Shown here: positions 35,878 to 46,990 of the stretch, piece by piece
Numbering within the stretch: position 1 is the first letter of the stretch
Layout: the number at the start of each line of letters is the position of its first letter
Source of the DNA: Rotaria macrura
Taxonomy: Eukaryota > Rotifera > Eurotatoria > Philodinida > Philodinidae
Direction: 5' to 3'
Length of the DNA stretch: 64,000 bases
Assembly: GCA_900239685.1 (NCBI GenBank)
Contig: OENT01000007.1
Location: 372,001 to 436,000 of the forward strand
Translations under genes and position numbers: made by a program
Notes under the pieces: generated by a model
What the model was told of the DNA's origin: nothing
Seen by the model: the letters and a program-made list of their open reading frames with translations, nothing else
The model's database searches: none

Positions 35878-37801
35878 TTATAAACCACCGTGGACGAATT
35901 TTTGGAATTCTCCAGAATCAAGGCGTCCATCTTTGTTGACGTCGGCGCTATGAAAAGCTGCTGCAGCAGCATCAAAACCACCAGCACCACCAGCACCAAG
36001 ACTGAATCCTTCAGCACCACCGGCACCTGATGAGTATGATGATGATTCAAAGTTTGATGAATATCCACCAGCACCTCCAGCACCGCCAGCGCCTCCAGCA
36101 CCGCCGAGATAAACAGCTTCAAATCCACCACCAAGACCACCACCTAAGACAAACGGAGATAGACAGATGGATAGATATTTATGTTTGTAAAATAACGAAT
36201 CAAATAAAAATCATGATCGTATACGTACCGACTGATGAGCCTTCGAAATTGCCTGATGAAAATGTTGAAGCACCACCGAATTCTGCACCACCACCACCAA
36301 CAGTGACAAATTCAGCACCACCAGCACCAAAACCGGCAGCACCACCGGCACCGAAACCGGCAGCACCACCGGCACCAAAACCGCCATCTTGACTGAAGGA
36401 TGCGCTGTAACTAGATGAAGCAGCACCAGCTGGAGCAGACTAAATATATGCGAGATAGCAAATGTTTTTCATTGAAATACGAGGTATGGTATAAACAAAA
36501 ATAGCTATCTACTTACGATATCTTCAACAACACCAGCAGCACGAGCTTGGCTAAGGAGAGTGTTGGCATCAAGTAATTGAGCTCCCCAACGTGCAACATA
36601 GGCAGATGGATTTTCAGCTGCAACGCCTAAGCGTTGGAATTGTCGAACAACGCGGACTGCAGCTTGCTCGTATTGAATGATGACGTTGCGTGGTGCAGCG
36701 TAACCTTTAGCAGCAGCAGCACGTTGAACGATTGTTTTACGTTTGGCTTGAGCACCATATGGAACCCATCGTTCGATGATGATATCACCTGTGATTTTTA
36801 AAACGTGTTAAACTCATGAAAGAAAATGATAGAAAACGAAAAGGTCGCTTACGTGGTCGGGCTGGAGCAGCTGGAAGACGTTCGATGATGACTGATCGTG
36901 GTGGAACTGGCAAAGCAGCAAGTTTTCGGATAACTGTTTGTGAGGCAACAGAAGCTGGTGGGGTAGGTGGTTTTTCACGGAGGACGAGTGGAGGTGGTGT
37001 TGGGAGAGGTGGAGCTTGTTGACGGATGCGAAGTGGGGGTGGTACTGGTGGTTGAGGTGGGCGCACTTCTTTGATGATGAGTGGCTACAAGAAGACTTCG
37101 TTAATTGAAAACATTTATATATTAAATCTATAGCTTACGCCTGGTGGTGGGATTGGTGGTGGTTGAAGGAAGCGAACTTTGATGTTTTGAGTGTAGGTTT
37201 GAACACCACCTGGTGCTTGTCGTCGAATGATTTGTGGATTGGAATCAACAAAGAGACCAGCACCACGTACTTCAGCACCATATCGTGACCAGGCAGCATT
37301 GGTGTCAGCTGTGTAGCTGGCAGCTTGGCTAACAGCAGATCCATCATATCCAGCACCAAATCCAGCACCGAATCCAGCACCAGCACCAGCTCCAGCACCG
37401 AATCCACCACCAGCAGAGCTTGCTTCATATGATGTTGAGACAGCACCACCATCAGCAGCACCGAATTCAAAACCACCAGCACCACCAGCACCACCAGCAC
37501 CACCGGATGAGAATGATGTTGACTCGAATGTTGAAGCACCACCTCCATAACCGGCAAAAGCAGCATCACCACCGGCAGCACCAGAAGATGAAAAGTTTGA
37601 AGACGATTCGTAACTACCAGCTCCTCCTAAAGCAACACCACCAGCACCACCAGCAGAACCAAGCCAGTTAGCGAATTCAGCGCGATCAATGCCACCATCT
37701 TTGTTGGCATCAACTGCTGAGAAGAGTCCGCTAGCGGCGTCACCAGCAAGATTGCCACCTGATCCTGATGAAGAGTACGATGAATATTCGTAGGCAGTCA
37801 T
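35878..37801 (-). CDS. EF-hand / Gly-rich / Pro-rich structural protein of mirror-like design
   Basis: Five exons (37801-37139, 37084-36853, 36788-36517, 36439-36229, 36143-35878) give 547 residues. Order: an EF-hand loop at residues 31-42 (DANKDGGIDRAE); a Gly/Ala/Ser/Phe-rich region with GGAGGAGG and FESTSFSS units; a segment with AAWSRYGAEVRGAGLF; a Pro-rich block with repeated Ile-Ile/Val-x-Arg units (LIIKEVRPPQPPVPPP; VIIERLPAAPARPR; DIIIERWVPYGAQAKRKT); a segment with AYVARWGAQLLDANTLL; a second Gly/Ala/Ser-rich region; and a second EF-hand loop at 527-538 (DVNKDGRLDSGE). There is no signal peptide. The composition suggests a Ca2+-binding cytoskeletal or cortical structural protein. I recall similar hypothetical proteins in rotifers but know no assigned function. 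A TATA box upstream suggests high or regulated expression. Confidence 0.85.
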
Positions 37802-37868
37802 GTTTGTATAACTATGTGTTGTTGAAAGAGGACGGTTGGTAGTGAAAAATGCTCAGGATAGACCAGTG

Positions 37869-37876
37869 TTTATATA
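37869..37876 (-). promoter_or_regulatory. TATA box of the EF-hand/Gly-rich gene
   Basis: TATATAAA on the minus strand, 68-75 bp upstream of the ATG at 37801, is a typical TATA position given a short 5' UTR. Confidence 0.6.
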
Positions 37877-37889
37877 GTAGTGAGGATTG

Positions 37890-38015
37890 CTGTTTTTTTC
37901 TTTCTTTATCTCTCTCTCTCTCAGTCTGTGTGCCTCTTCTTCTTTCTCTCTCTCTCCTCTTATTTTAACTCAGTCTGTCTGCCTTTCACACCCTCTCTCT
38001 CTCTCACCCTTTTTT
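37890..38015. repeat. Polypyrimidine (CT/TTTC) tract
   Basis: Repeated TCTCTC and TTTC runs on the plus strand upstream of the EF-hand protein gene. On the gene's own strand this is a GA-rich tract, which could be a GAGA-type promoter element or simple repeat expansion. Confidence 0.6.
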
Positions 38016-38614
38016 TTCACTTACTCACCAAAGTGCCTTGATGACATCGCTGCTTAATGATGCATGCGATTTATCATGTATCTCTTGTCTCTTTTCTCTC
38101 TCTTTTCTTTTTGCCACAATATTTCGATATTTTTCAATTGCTAATAGGTATTGGTTAAAAAAGGTATCAACATTAATTAAGCTGGTAACTAGTCATGCCC
38201 TCAGACATCGACCGCCAAACCACATTAAAGAAGAGGGCTTTTTTTATTCGAAAGAAAAAACCGAATAATACGTGTAAACAAAGACTTGATCGTCGCTAAT
38301 GCATGACGTACCATATGGTGATTGGTATGGGGCAAAGTAAAAAAAAACTAGTTTCAAGCTCTGCTTGAGTAATCACAATGATTCGACTAAAAAAATGATA
38401 ATAAACGGTTACAAACGTCGATTTCAATAACTGTCGACATGCATCTTACAAAGCTGAATAAGCAGTGTTACATTTATTAGTTTGTACAGCTGTTTGAATA
38501 ATTTATTTAGAACATGATTTTTTTTTGTTTCTAGATTTAATTAAAACTTTGCTTTGTATCACAACATTCCTCTAAATGTACAAGGAAGAAAAACAAAAGA
38601 GAACAAAAAAGAAA
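38016..38614. other. Intergenic region EF-hand protein - GPCR
   Basis: AT-rich, with no supported exon. It lies between the EF-hand gene promoter and the GPCR 3' end. Confidence 0.4.
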
Positions 38615-40618
38615 TTAAATAAAGCGCATTGCTTGTCGAGCATGAATCAATAAAAGATCATTTTCTTTTGTAGAATTGATTAAATCTTGATCAGGTAGAA
38701 ACTTTTCACAATTCTTTATCGCTCGATCCTTTTTCGTACTGTAATAATTATTGTTATTACCAAATAAACTATGCTGGTTATGATATTGATGATGATGGTG
38801 ATCATTGCCGTTGCTGGTATTGTTTGAAAAAAATTTACAATATTTTCCATTGCGACGTCCTTTCTTTGATGATGTTTTTGATAAAATTTGACTATTTAAT
38901 TTGTTGTCACAAGATGCTTGCTCTTGTACAAATAGTTGTGATGAAGAGTTAGGTATGCGACGCTGACAGTTCGCACGTCGCAATTGTAATGCTGTAGTAT
39001 GAAGTTGACTTGACGAGGACACATGAATACGATTTTTATTCGATAAATCAGCATCTAATTGAGTATTATCAATACAAGGAAAACAAGAAAAAAGCTTGCG
39101 AAATTCACGATTAAATTTAACCTATAATCAAAAAAAAAAATACTTTCCCAAGAATGATTAAGTAATTAAGAAAACTTGCGCTGCAAAACCCATAAATGAA
39201 TGGATTATGGCATGCATTCGACATTGCAAGCCAATTTGCACACAACCACAAAACGACAATGTGTTTAAAACTATAGACAATGAGTGTGATATCGGTTTTG
39301 GAAATTTAGAAAAGAAAATCACTTACTCATTTATTTCGGGTTTATAAACATTAAGAAAATTATAAAGCTGTAATGGAAACCAACATATCAGAAATAAAGC
39401 AACAACAACAAACAGCATTTTTAATACCTAAATATAAATAAATAAATAAATATATATATATATATGACCTTGACTTGAAATTTAAATAAATATATAATAT
39501 AATTATCAATATTGACAAATTATTAATTCTCGAAATCAATAAGTCAATCTAGTAATGATTTGTGCTAGTAAAAGCATATTCTCTATTATATTCTATTTCA
39601 ATACAAAGCTGCTAATTTTATTATTGACTCGATCCCTTTGTTTTCTTTTCTTCTCCTCTGAGGCAATCAATCTTGCTTTGTTTTTGTTAACCTTACTTTA
39701 CGTTTATTACGAGCAATAACTTCTTGATGTTTCGTTTGCCCGACAGGTTTAGAAAAATATAAATGTGTTGCTATACGAAAATAAGCGCAACTTATTATTA
39801 CAAATGGTATTACATATTGCGAATATATGTTGTAAACAATGTATATTTTATTTATGTCATAAGATTTTTGTGTTGAATTATTTTGTTGATGTTGTTCATA
39901 CATATGTGGTAAGCATTGATAACCGAAATCCTGCATAAAATAAACATTATAAAATAACAGACTAGGTATCGAGGATGCCAAGGCAATAAGCCAAATTACG
40001 ATAAATATGATAATTGCACTTTTAGTCGATAATTTCGGTTTTAATGGATGTAGCATAACATGATAGCGATCAAGCGAAACAGCTACAAGTGTATATATTG
40101 ATACATCAACTGAAAGTATCTGAACGAATGGTGCTAATTTGCAAAGAAAATGAGGCAAAACCCACTTCTGAAGAGCCGCTGCTTGAAACTAGATAAAAAA
40201 ATAATTTATACACATGTATACTAATATGTTCGATTATTAAACAAAAACAGCATACTTGAAATGGTATAGCAAAACATGCAACAAGACAATCGGATAGAGC
40301 CAAATTACAGATAAAATAGTTTGTTACTGAATGCATTCGTCGGTTGCGAAGAATAATGTAAATAATAGACGAATTACCCACCACAGCGAGTAACGATATA
40401 ATACCATATGCAAAACTTAATAATATTATTTGGTACTTTTCTGGTATAAGTGTTTTTGTTAAATCGGCAGCACTACCGGTTCCATTTATTGTCGTAGGTG
40501 TTAATGGTTGTGACGTTGAAGTAGTACTAATAATGGTAGTAGTGTTAGCAATAAATAAATTAGGAGATTGCAATGGATTAATACTACTTGCTAATAATGT
40601 AAATGTAATTGAATCCAT
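38615..40618 (-). CDS. Class A neuropeptide GPCR, kinin/tachykinin-receptor-like
   Basis: Five exons (40618-40256, 40188-39697, 39427-39327, 39270-39180, 39121-38615) give 517 residues. A Ser/Thr-rich extracellular N-tail contains N-glycosylation sites (NTT, NGT). TM1 holds GNSSIIYIIL, TM2 holds NLALSDC, TM3 ends with DRY (161-163), and Cys137 can pair with the Cys of YQC in loop 2. TM6 reads ALFLICWFPLQLYNFLN. TM7 reads NWLAMSNACHNPFIYGF. The TM6 CWxPLQxYN and TM7 WLAMSN-xxxNPFIYG patterns resemble leucokinin and tachykinin-type receptors, so a small amidated neuropeptide is a likely ligand, acting through G proteins; this is inference. The long C-tail has a His/Asn-rich patch. The last intron seems to use a GC donor. 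Confidence 0.9.
39122..39179 (-). other. Probable GC-AG intron in the GPCR
   Basis: After the codons TTT TGC AGC the sequence continues GCAAGT, the consensus of GC-AG introns, and ends TATAG. Removing it keeps frame and gives NPFIYGFC followed by SVKFNREF, the same spacing as in kinin receptors. The nearest GT, three bases on, shifts frame into an immediate stop. Confidence 0.75.
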
Positions 40619-43600
40619 CAAAGTTTAACAAAGTATGAAAAACAATCTAAATTCTTTCATTCATTCGAATATCGAACAAATTATGATATGTACTATGCAT
40701 TTATCTAAAATAAAATGTTAGAATGAGTGCTAAGTTCCAAAACAAAATTGCGATGGAAGACTACAGAGATTGAAAGAATGCAAATAATAAATATTGATTC
40801 TTCCTACATACAATAAATTATATTTATCTTACGTGAAAAATAACTCAGTTTATTTTGATTGCTCTCTATTGATGTATGTGCAAGACATAAGATCTAGCTA
40901 AGAGAAGTTATTCAGATTGTTTGAAGATAATAGCAAGTGTCTTTTCGTTCCTATTCTATGTATCTACTTATCAGATCTATCGAAGAGTATAGAAATCGCT
41001 CGTTTTCATGCAAACATCATTACCAGATTCATGTAGAAGCAACGTAAAAAATATAAGGAAAGTGCGACATAAATCTACATCTATCATATTTAGTCGTCTT
41101 GAATGTATTTAAGTTCTCACAGCCATGCTAATAAGTAAGAGATCAATACAGAGAAAAAAATAGATGACGATAGACATGCGACCGATCGGTTATATTCTCT
41201 CACTCTCCTTCTATATATATTTCTCTCTATATATATATCTTCATTCTTCCGTTTAGTGGCGTTTTGTTTGTTTGATTAAATAACAACAGTAATTCTAGAA
41301 TTAGATGAAAATGAGCAAAATAGCGGATATCATTTGACGCATACTAGCAGACAATCGCAACAAGTTGACACATTCTCTATTCATATAGTATTCAAGCATC
41401 AAACGGTGAATGTCTTCGAAAGCAAAAAAATGATGGATAGCTGTTGTTTAATGCTAAGAAGAAAAAAACAAAGAAAAGAAAAGACAAGAGTGCGTTTGCA
41501 ATAATAATAGGCTTTAGAAGAAAATAATATCTCTCTATTGTGTTCCTTCTTAAATAAGAGACAGATATTTTGTGAAAATTAGTTTTAAGATTAATATTTT
41601 GTGATTAAAAAATTCTAGGTTATTATTTCATATGAAAAAGCCTAGGGACATGTGTTGCACTCAATATATATATATATATATATCACTCTCACTTGTTCTC
41701 ATTTGCAATGCTTGTTTGTCATTTATTGTAAGATAGAATAGTTTACCACCCATCCCGTTATATAATATGATTGACACCAAATGTGACGATAGATAAACGA
41801 AGCGAAAGATTAGTTCGACATGGTTTGTATTTTAGAAATTTTTTATGCATCTCTTCCTTCAAATAGTGCATAGAAAAAAACACTAGTGTGGATAGAATAT
41901 GTTAACAAGGATGAAAAATCGATTTACATTCAATCTTCTCAGTTGGATTTTACTTGTTTCTCATATACTTATTCATTCCTCATATGGATAAATCTAATGC
42001 GATCTTAGACTTTTCCGAAAAAAAAATAGTAATAATAAATCAAGAATGTCACCCATCTGCAGTGGGCCATCTGCTTTCCTCCTTTTCTATTGAGTAGTCT
42101 ATTCAGTTTCCTTAATGATATTTGAAACGTTTTCTTCACACATGCACTTGAAAGAAGTCGGATTTCTTTATTAACGGCTACCAACAGACAAAGATATTTG
42201 CATTATCATTCAGGATTAGTGTAGATGTGACAGAGAAACAGAAAAATGGAGCGAGACATGGAAAAATCTGCTCAAATCATGAATGACAAACTTCTGTCTA
42301 TTAGTCTATTATAACTCAGCAATCTTCTACACTGTTTTTTCATTGCTCTTCATCATCAATAAATGATATGACGATGTTCCACTGAGTGACGATAATAATG
42401 ATGTCAGTAGTCAATAGTCTACTTAGATGCCCTTCGACAAATAAAAAGTTGGCTATTAAGTTTACCCTTATAAATAATCTAAATGAGCAATATCATACCA
42501 CACAAAAAATACTATGCATTCAATCATATAAATACCTATATTTATTAAAAATAGCATTATCTTAAGTCATTTTTGAGAATTAAAAGTCAAAACTTACATT
42601 GTACACAAAAATAAATGATTGTCTAATGTACCTAAAATACCAATATCGATCAATAGTATTAATTACTCAATTTTTTTTGCTTTTACCATTTATTTTGATC
42701 GACACTAATCAAAAATAGATATGATCTGCTATTTCAAAAATCGCCAGAGAATAAAAAATTAGACACCATCTACTATATATATATATATATATATATAATA
42801 AAAAGAGCTTATGCAAACAGCGGAAGAAATATTGACAATAAATTTTTTAGAGAATGTGTCTTCGTATCAATATTTTTCTATATAAAAAAAATCTAATTTT
42901 GTTTGAGAAAAATCTTTTGAATATAAAGAAGCACGAAGTATCGACTCTACTCTCACGCAGATTGTACAAAGCACAAGAACGACCTATATATATTAAATTC
43001 CCAAAAGAATACTTTTATTCTCATATGAACAAAAAAAAAAGAAAATGTGCATTTATGAGTATGTGCATGACACCAATGGCAAGCCTACTCTTATAATGAA
43101 TGACAAAAAAGAAAGAAAGGAAAAAAACAAAGTAAACTCGTTTCATTCGGATCCTAATAGATTGCGACAGAAACCATTCGAAGCTTGTCTAAATCTTATC
43201 TTTATAAATTTTCATCCAAAAACAAACATGCTACAATGCTTGCAATCCGACAAACCCTAACAGAATAGACATACGTCATCGTAGAGAGGAATCACTCATT
43301 GTCCTAAGTTACAGGTTTCTTAGATCATTTTTCATAGTTTTCTTCAGTTTACTATTTATTTATATAAAACTTCAGAAATTCCTTTCTTAAACCTTATTCG
43401 ATAGAGTACTAATCATTCTAGCGAAATACATATATATTTTTCATGATCTTGGGTCTTATCAAAAAGCAAATCAATTTCTTGACGTTATCAAAATAGATTT
43501 TATTTTTATAAAGCTATTAAGAAAATATGTCGGATTTTCTTGTGTTGTTGATTTATAAGTAATGCGGATTCATGTATTACAAATAAATTCGCATAGATAT

Positions 43601-45500
43601 ATATATTGCAAGATCGCTTTCTCATCTATTACATTTAATATTTTTTATTAGATCTAGCTACGTCTTAAATGTATTGATTTTTGGAGAGACCTTTACGAGA
43701 CATTCTTTTTCATAGGTTATTATTTTTCTGTTTTTTCTATAATATATAAGCTATTTCAGTATGTAAATATTTCCTTCTTTGATACATCGCTAGATAGATC
43801 ATTGATCTCATCATCAATATTTATAACTGAGTTGACCTTTAGAGGATTCTCGTACTTCTGTAAACGAGCGTATACATATCGTATTTTAGTGTATACGATC
43901 TCATATTTTTCTGGTTTACATGACTTCGTATTGCGATCGGTAATTGCCATAGTCGCATATGGAGATCATATAGAGACTCCTTATTCTTGAATACTCAACG
44001 AGATTCTTTCTCTCTGTATGTTGTTGTTTTCACCACATGCGATTAGAAGCTACACCATCGCCACGCTGGGCCTTATAAATTGCGGTGTTTTTCATTATAC
44101 GAGTTCTTAAGATTGTTTTCATTGAATCTGTCGTATTCTAGTAAAATAAACGTATGTTTAAGTAGATATAAGAGGAATCGAAATTCTAAAACTTTTAATT
44201 ATCTCCCTCATTTAAAATGTCATTTAGTTCATATTTTCTCTATGCACTTATGGGTTAAAAGATATCTTTCGTTGTAACTAAATTTCATGACTAATTAATG
44301 AGTTCAATTTTAATGATATCTTATCATTCAAAAGCTTTTTCTATTTTTCAACAAGATGTAGATTCCACAGAATAAAAACTATGTTTCGATGGAACGATAC
44401 ATTCTCTAACCAACTATATCAAGTGGAGAACGTATTTTATATTTTTCACATGTACTATGGACTTGACATTACCACGAGAAAATACTTAGCCATAGTGTAT
44501 ACATGTACTATATTTTGTTTTAGTCAGTAGTTTATGAAGAGAGTGTCTCCAATGTTAATTTTGATTATTACTCATATTTATCTGTGAAAACTATATACTA
44601 TTCTAATTATAACTCTAAAGCGATATTGACCTCTGTTACAATTTAATGAAAGTGTAATAATTGTTACAGCCTTTCTAGTATAGATACAGTTATTTATCTT
44701 TCTTCCATTCAACTAAAGTAAACTTTCGAAATCTTTGACAGTTTACAATAAGTACACTGTATTAAATGTCTGAGCAGTGTCACAATCTGTAAAATTTTCA
44801 ATCAACAGTAGACTATAAAAATAGATTCGATTTTCTATCTATTTTAATATATAAGTTATCGAAACCACTGACTTTTTCTATCAACAGATGAAATGAACTT
44901 AGGGGACCACGAAGTAAAGAACACTATGTGAATAAGTATTTCATACGTGACAGAGATGTGAAGTTCATGCATCTAAATCGATTAGGATAACGAGTTCATA
45001 AAATATATGATCGACAAAATATCACTGTTATTTTTTTCACAATGATCATCACAACAATCAATGTAGGTGACCTTCAAATTTCTATAAACATTGTGGTCCT
45101 TAAATGACTTCAACGCATGAATGATGCTACCAAAATAATTAACTTTATAGGTGCATAGAAAACACTGTGGGTCTATGAAAAGAGAAAAATTCAAGGACGT
45201 CGATACGGCCATGCCGAAGACAAAATGAAAATTGGCATTAAGAAGGAACAGAGCACATTTATTGTTTCTTTATTGACAATAAATAGCAGAGAGAATACTA
45301 CTGTCGTATCTAGTACTTCAACTAACCGATATTTCCAAGGGAATAGAGATAATAATGACGATCAAAATAGTCTCAGTAATGGATATTTCAAACAAATGAA
45401 TGTAACTAAATAAAGTCTTAAGATGGACAAACTCGAAAAACGATGTAAATTCAGTTTTTTTTTGGGGTAATTTGAAAATTTTTAAAAACAATAATTTGCA
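40619..45500. other. Gene-poor stretch upstream of the GPCR (4.9 kb)
   Basis: Contains TA microsatellites at about 41664-41683 and 42773-42799 and a TCTATATA tract near 41215-41240. ORFs are short, without codon bias, splice context or similarity. Regulatory sequence of the GPCR may lie here, but none can be pointed to. Confidence 0.45.
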
Positions 45501-45506
45501 CGCAAA

Positions 45507-45865
45507 CACACAAACAATTCATACAACGTGTTTAAACGATAAAAATAGAATCTCTACTGTGAACCATTAAAGGTTGTTTAAACAACAGAAGGAATACATT
45601 TTCTGAGGAAAACTTTCGCTTTCCGAAGGTGAAAACAGATTTACAATTTCAGATTTTGAGTATCAAAACGGTTTATTTTTGAATTGTAGAATAAAAGAGC
45701 GTTTAAACGCTTGAAAACTAGAGTGTTTAACCTGTTTTTACTCTGTGAAAGTGAAAGTTTTTCTTAGAACACGCATTTCTTGCGTTCTTTTAATAAGCGC
45801 TAATGGTTCACAATGGAGATTCCATTTTGAGCGTTTAAACACGTTTTATGAAATGTTTGTCTGTC
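45507..45865. mobile_element. MITE-like element with GTTTAAAC-rich inverted repeats
   Basis: The left arm 45507-45567 and right arm about 45805-45865 are reverse complements with few mismatches (shared ACGTGTTTAAACG and GTGAACCATTA). The inside repeats the 8-mer GTTTAAAC, twice inside 14-nt perfect palindromes (GTTGTTTAAACAAC, AGCGTTTAAACGCT). No ORF is present. Typical of a short non-autonomous DNA transposon. Confidence 0.7.
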
Positions 45866-46380
45866 CCAGTAATAATTAACGGTAGCAAATGGAAAACGAA
45901 CAATTATCTTGACTGACGTCAATTCATCATCAATTCAAAGAATATAGTTCAGTAAAACCAATTATACTTTTTAAAGAACCACAATTTATATACGTCTGAA
46001 TCAGAGATGGTATACTCGTGGTGTCACGCTATCCCGCCCGATTTCATAGTCGACCGGTCTCCTTATACTATTCTGTGTTTTGCACGTTACAGCCAGATCA
46101 TCCGAAATATATTTAAATACTTTCGAAATCCCATGCATATTGCAAGGGTGATTTTCGTGTAAAGTTTCACATCTGTACTTTAACCTTGATCCAATAATAG
46201 ACAATCAGATGGTTCGAATTGCATATAGATATATTATAACTTTATACCCTTACCCCTTCAAGTGCTATATCCTTGCAACCTTTACCCTGGTACTCTTATC
46301 TCGTTACAGCCTTATATCATTGTAACCATCCAAGAGCCTTGGAAAACATTCTCAAACATGCATAGCACATGGTCACTGAA

Positions 46381-46500
46381 AGTTCTAGAATGTGCTAGAT
46401 AATTCCAGTAAGTGCCGGATCTTTATCAAAAATTACAGAAAATTCTAGATAAATTTGCAACATTCTGGAAGAGTCTAAATATTTCTAGAACTTTCTAGAA
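46381..46500. promoter_or_regulatory. Cluster of heat-shock-element-like TTCnnGAA motifs, left part
   Basis: Several TTCnnGAA inverted pairs occur here, including TTCTAGAACTTTCTAGAA at about 46481-46500, which is four alternating 5-bp HSF units with correct 2-nt spacing. The tract resumes after the inserted element at 46561-46866. No gene is seen nearby, so the motifs could also be a decayed TCTAGAA repeat. Confidence 0.4.
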
Positions 46501-46560
46501 GCATAGCAGCATCAAGTCTCACCTTTAACTTTTGACTGGTTACCGTGACCTTTAACGTAT

Positions 46561-46866
46561 TTACCAGAGCTCCGCGGGACGACAAAAAAGTCGTCCCGTC
46601 CCGCCCCGCGTCCCGTTTGACATGGTCTACCAAAAATTTCCGAACTGTTTCATTAGTAAAACACTGTCTTTTGGAGCTTGAATGTTGAGTCAGTTGTTTT
46701 GACCGAAAGCGACACTTCTCTGATGAAAAGTCACAAAAAAGTTTTTTTTCAGTTAAAAAACGAAGAAAATATTCCTTGCGGGACGCAGAACGAATCCAAA
46801 ACTCGTCCCGTCCCGTGTCCCACCGCCTTCTGTCCCTTCGCACCCCGCGTCCCGCGGAGCTCTGGT
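46561..46866. mobile_element. GC-rich MITE with perfect TIRs and TA flanks
   Basis: Ends are perfect inverted repeats (CCAGAGCTCCGCGGGACG at left, its reverse complement at right) flanked by TA on both sides, as expected for Tc1/mariner-type TA target duplication. Both arms carry repeated CGTCCCG units, very GC-rich against the AT-rich host. The centre is AT-rich with no transposase. About 305 bp long; non-autonomous. Confidence 0.8.
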
Positions 46867-46990
46867 ATCGACACAGTCCTCTGTGAAAGTTTGATAGAAA
46901 TCTAGAAATTTCTAAAATATTCTAGAAACCTATAGTTAGCGCCGCATAAATTTGAAAAGCTCTCGGAAATTCTAGAATTCTTAACCTCCA
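46867..46990. promoter_or_regulatory. Heat-shock-element-like motif cluster, right part
   Basis: Continuation of the TTCnnGAA-rich tract beyond the GC-rich MITE: GAAATTTC, ATTCTAGAAA and ATTCTAGAAT pairs. It has the same character as 46381-46500, so the MITE probably inserted into one pre-existing tract. Confidence 0.35.

Noticed and set aside
36030..37671. Plus-strand open frames rich in Gln/His/Met or Pro opposite the EF-hand protein
   Set aside because: These are antisense shadows of the Gly/Ala-rich codons of the minus-strand gene.
46475..46843. 122-codon minus-strand frame rich in Arg/Ser
   Set aside because: It runs through the GC-rich MITE arms, whose CGTCCCG repeats keep several frames open by composition.
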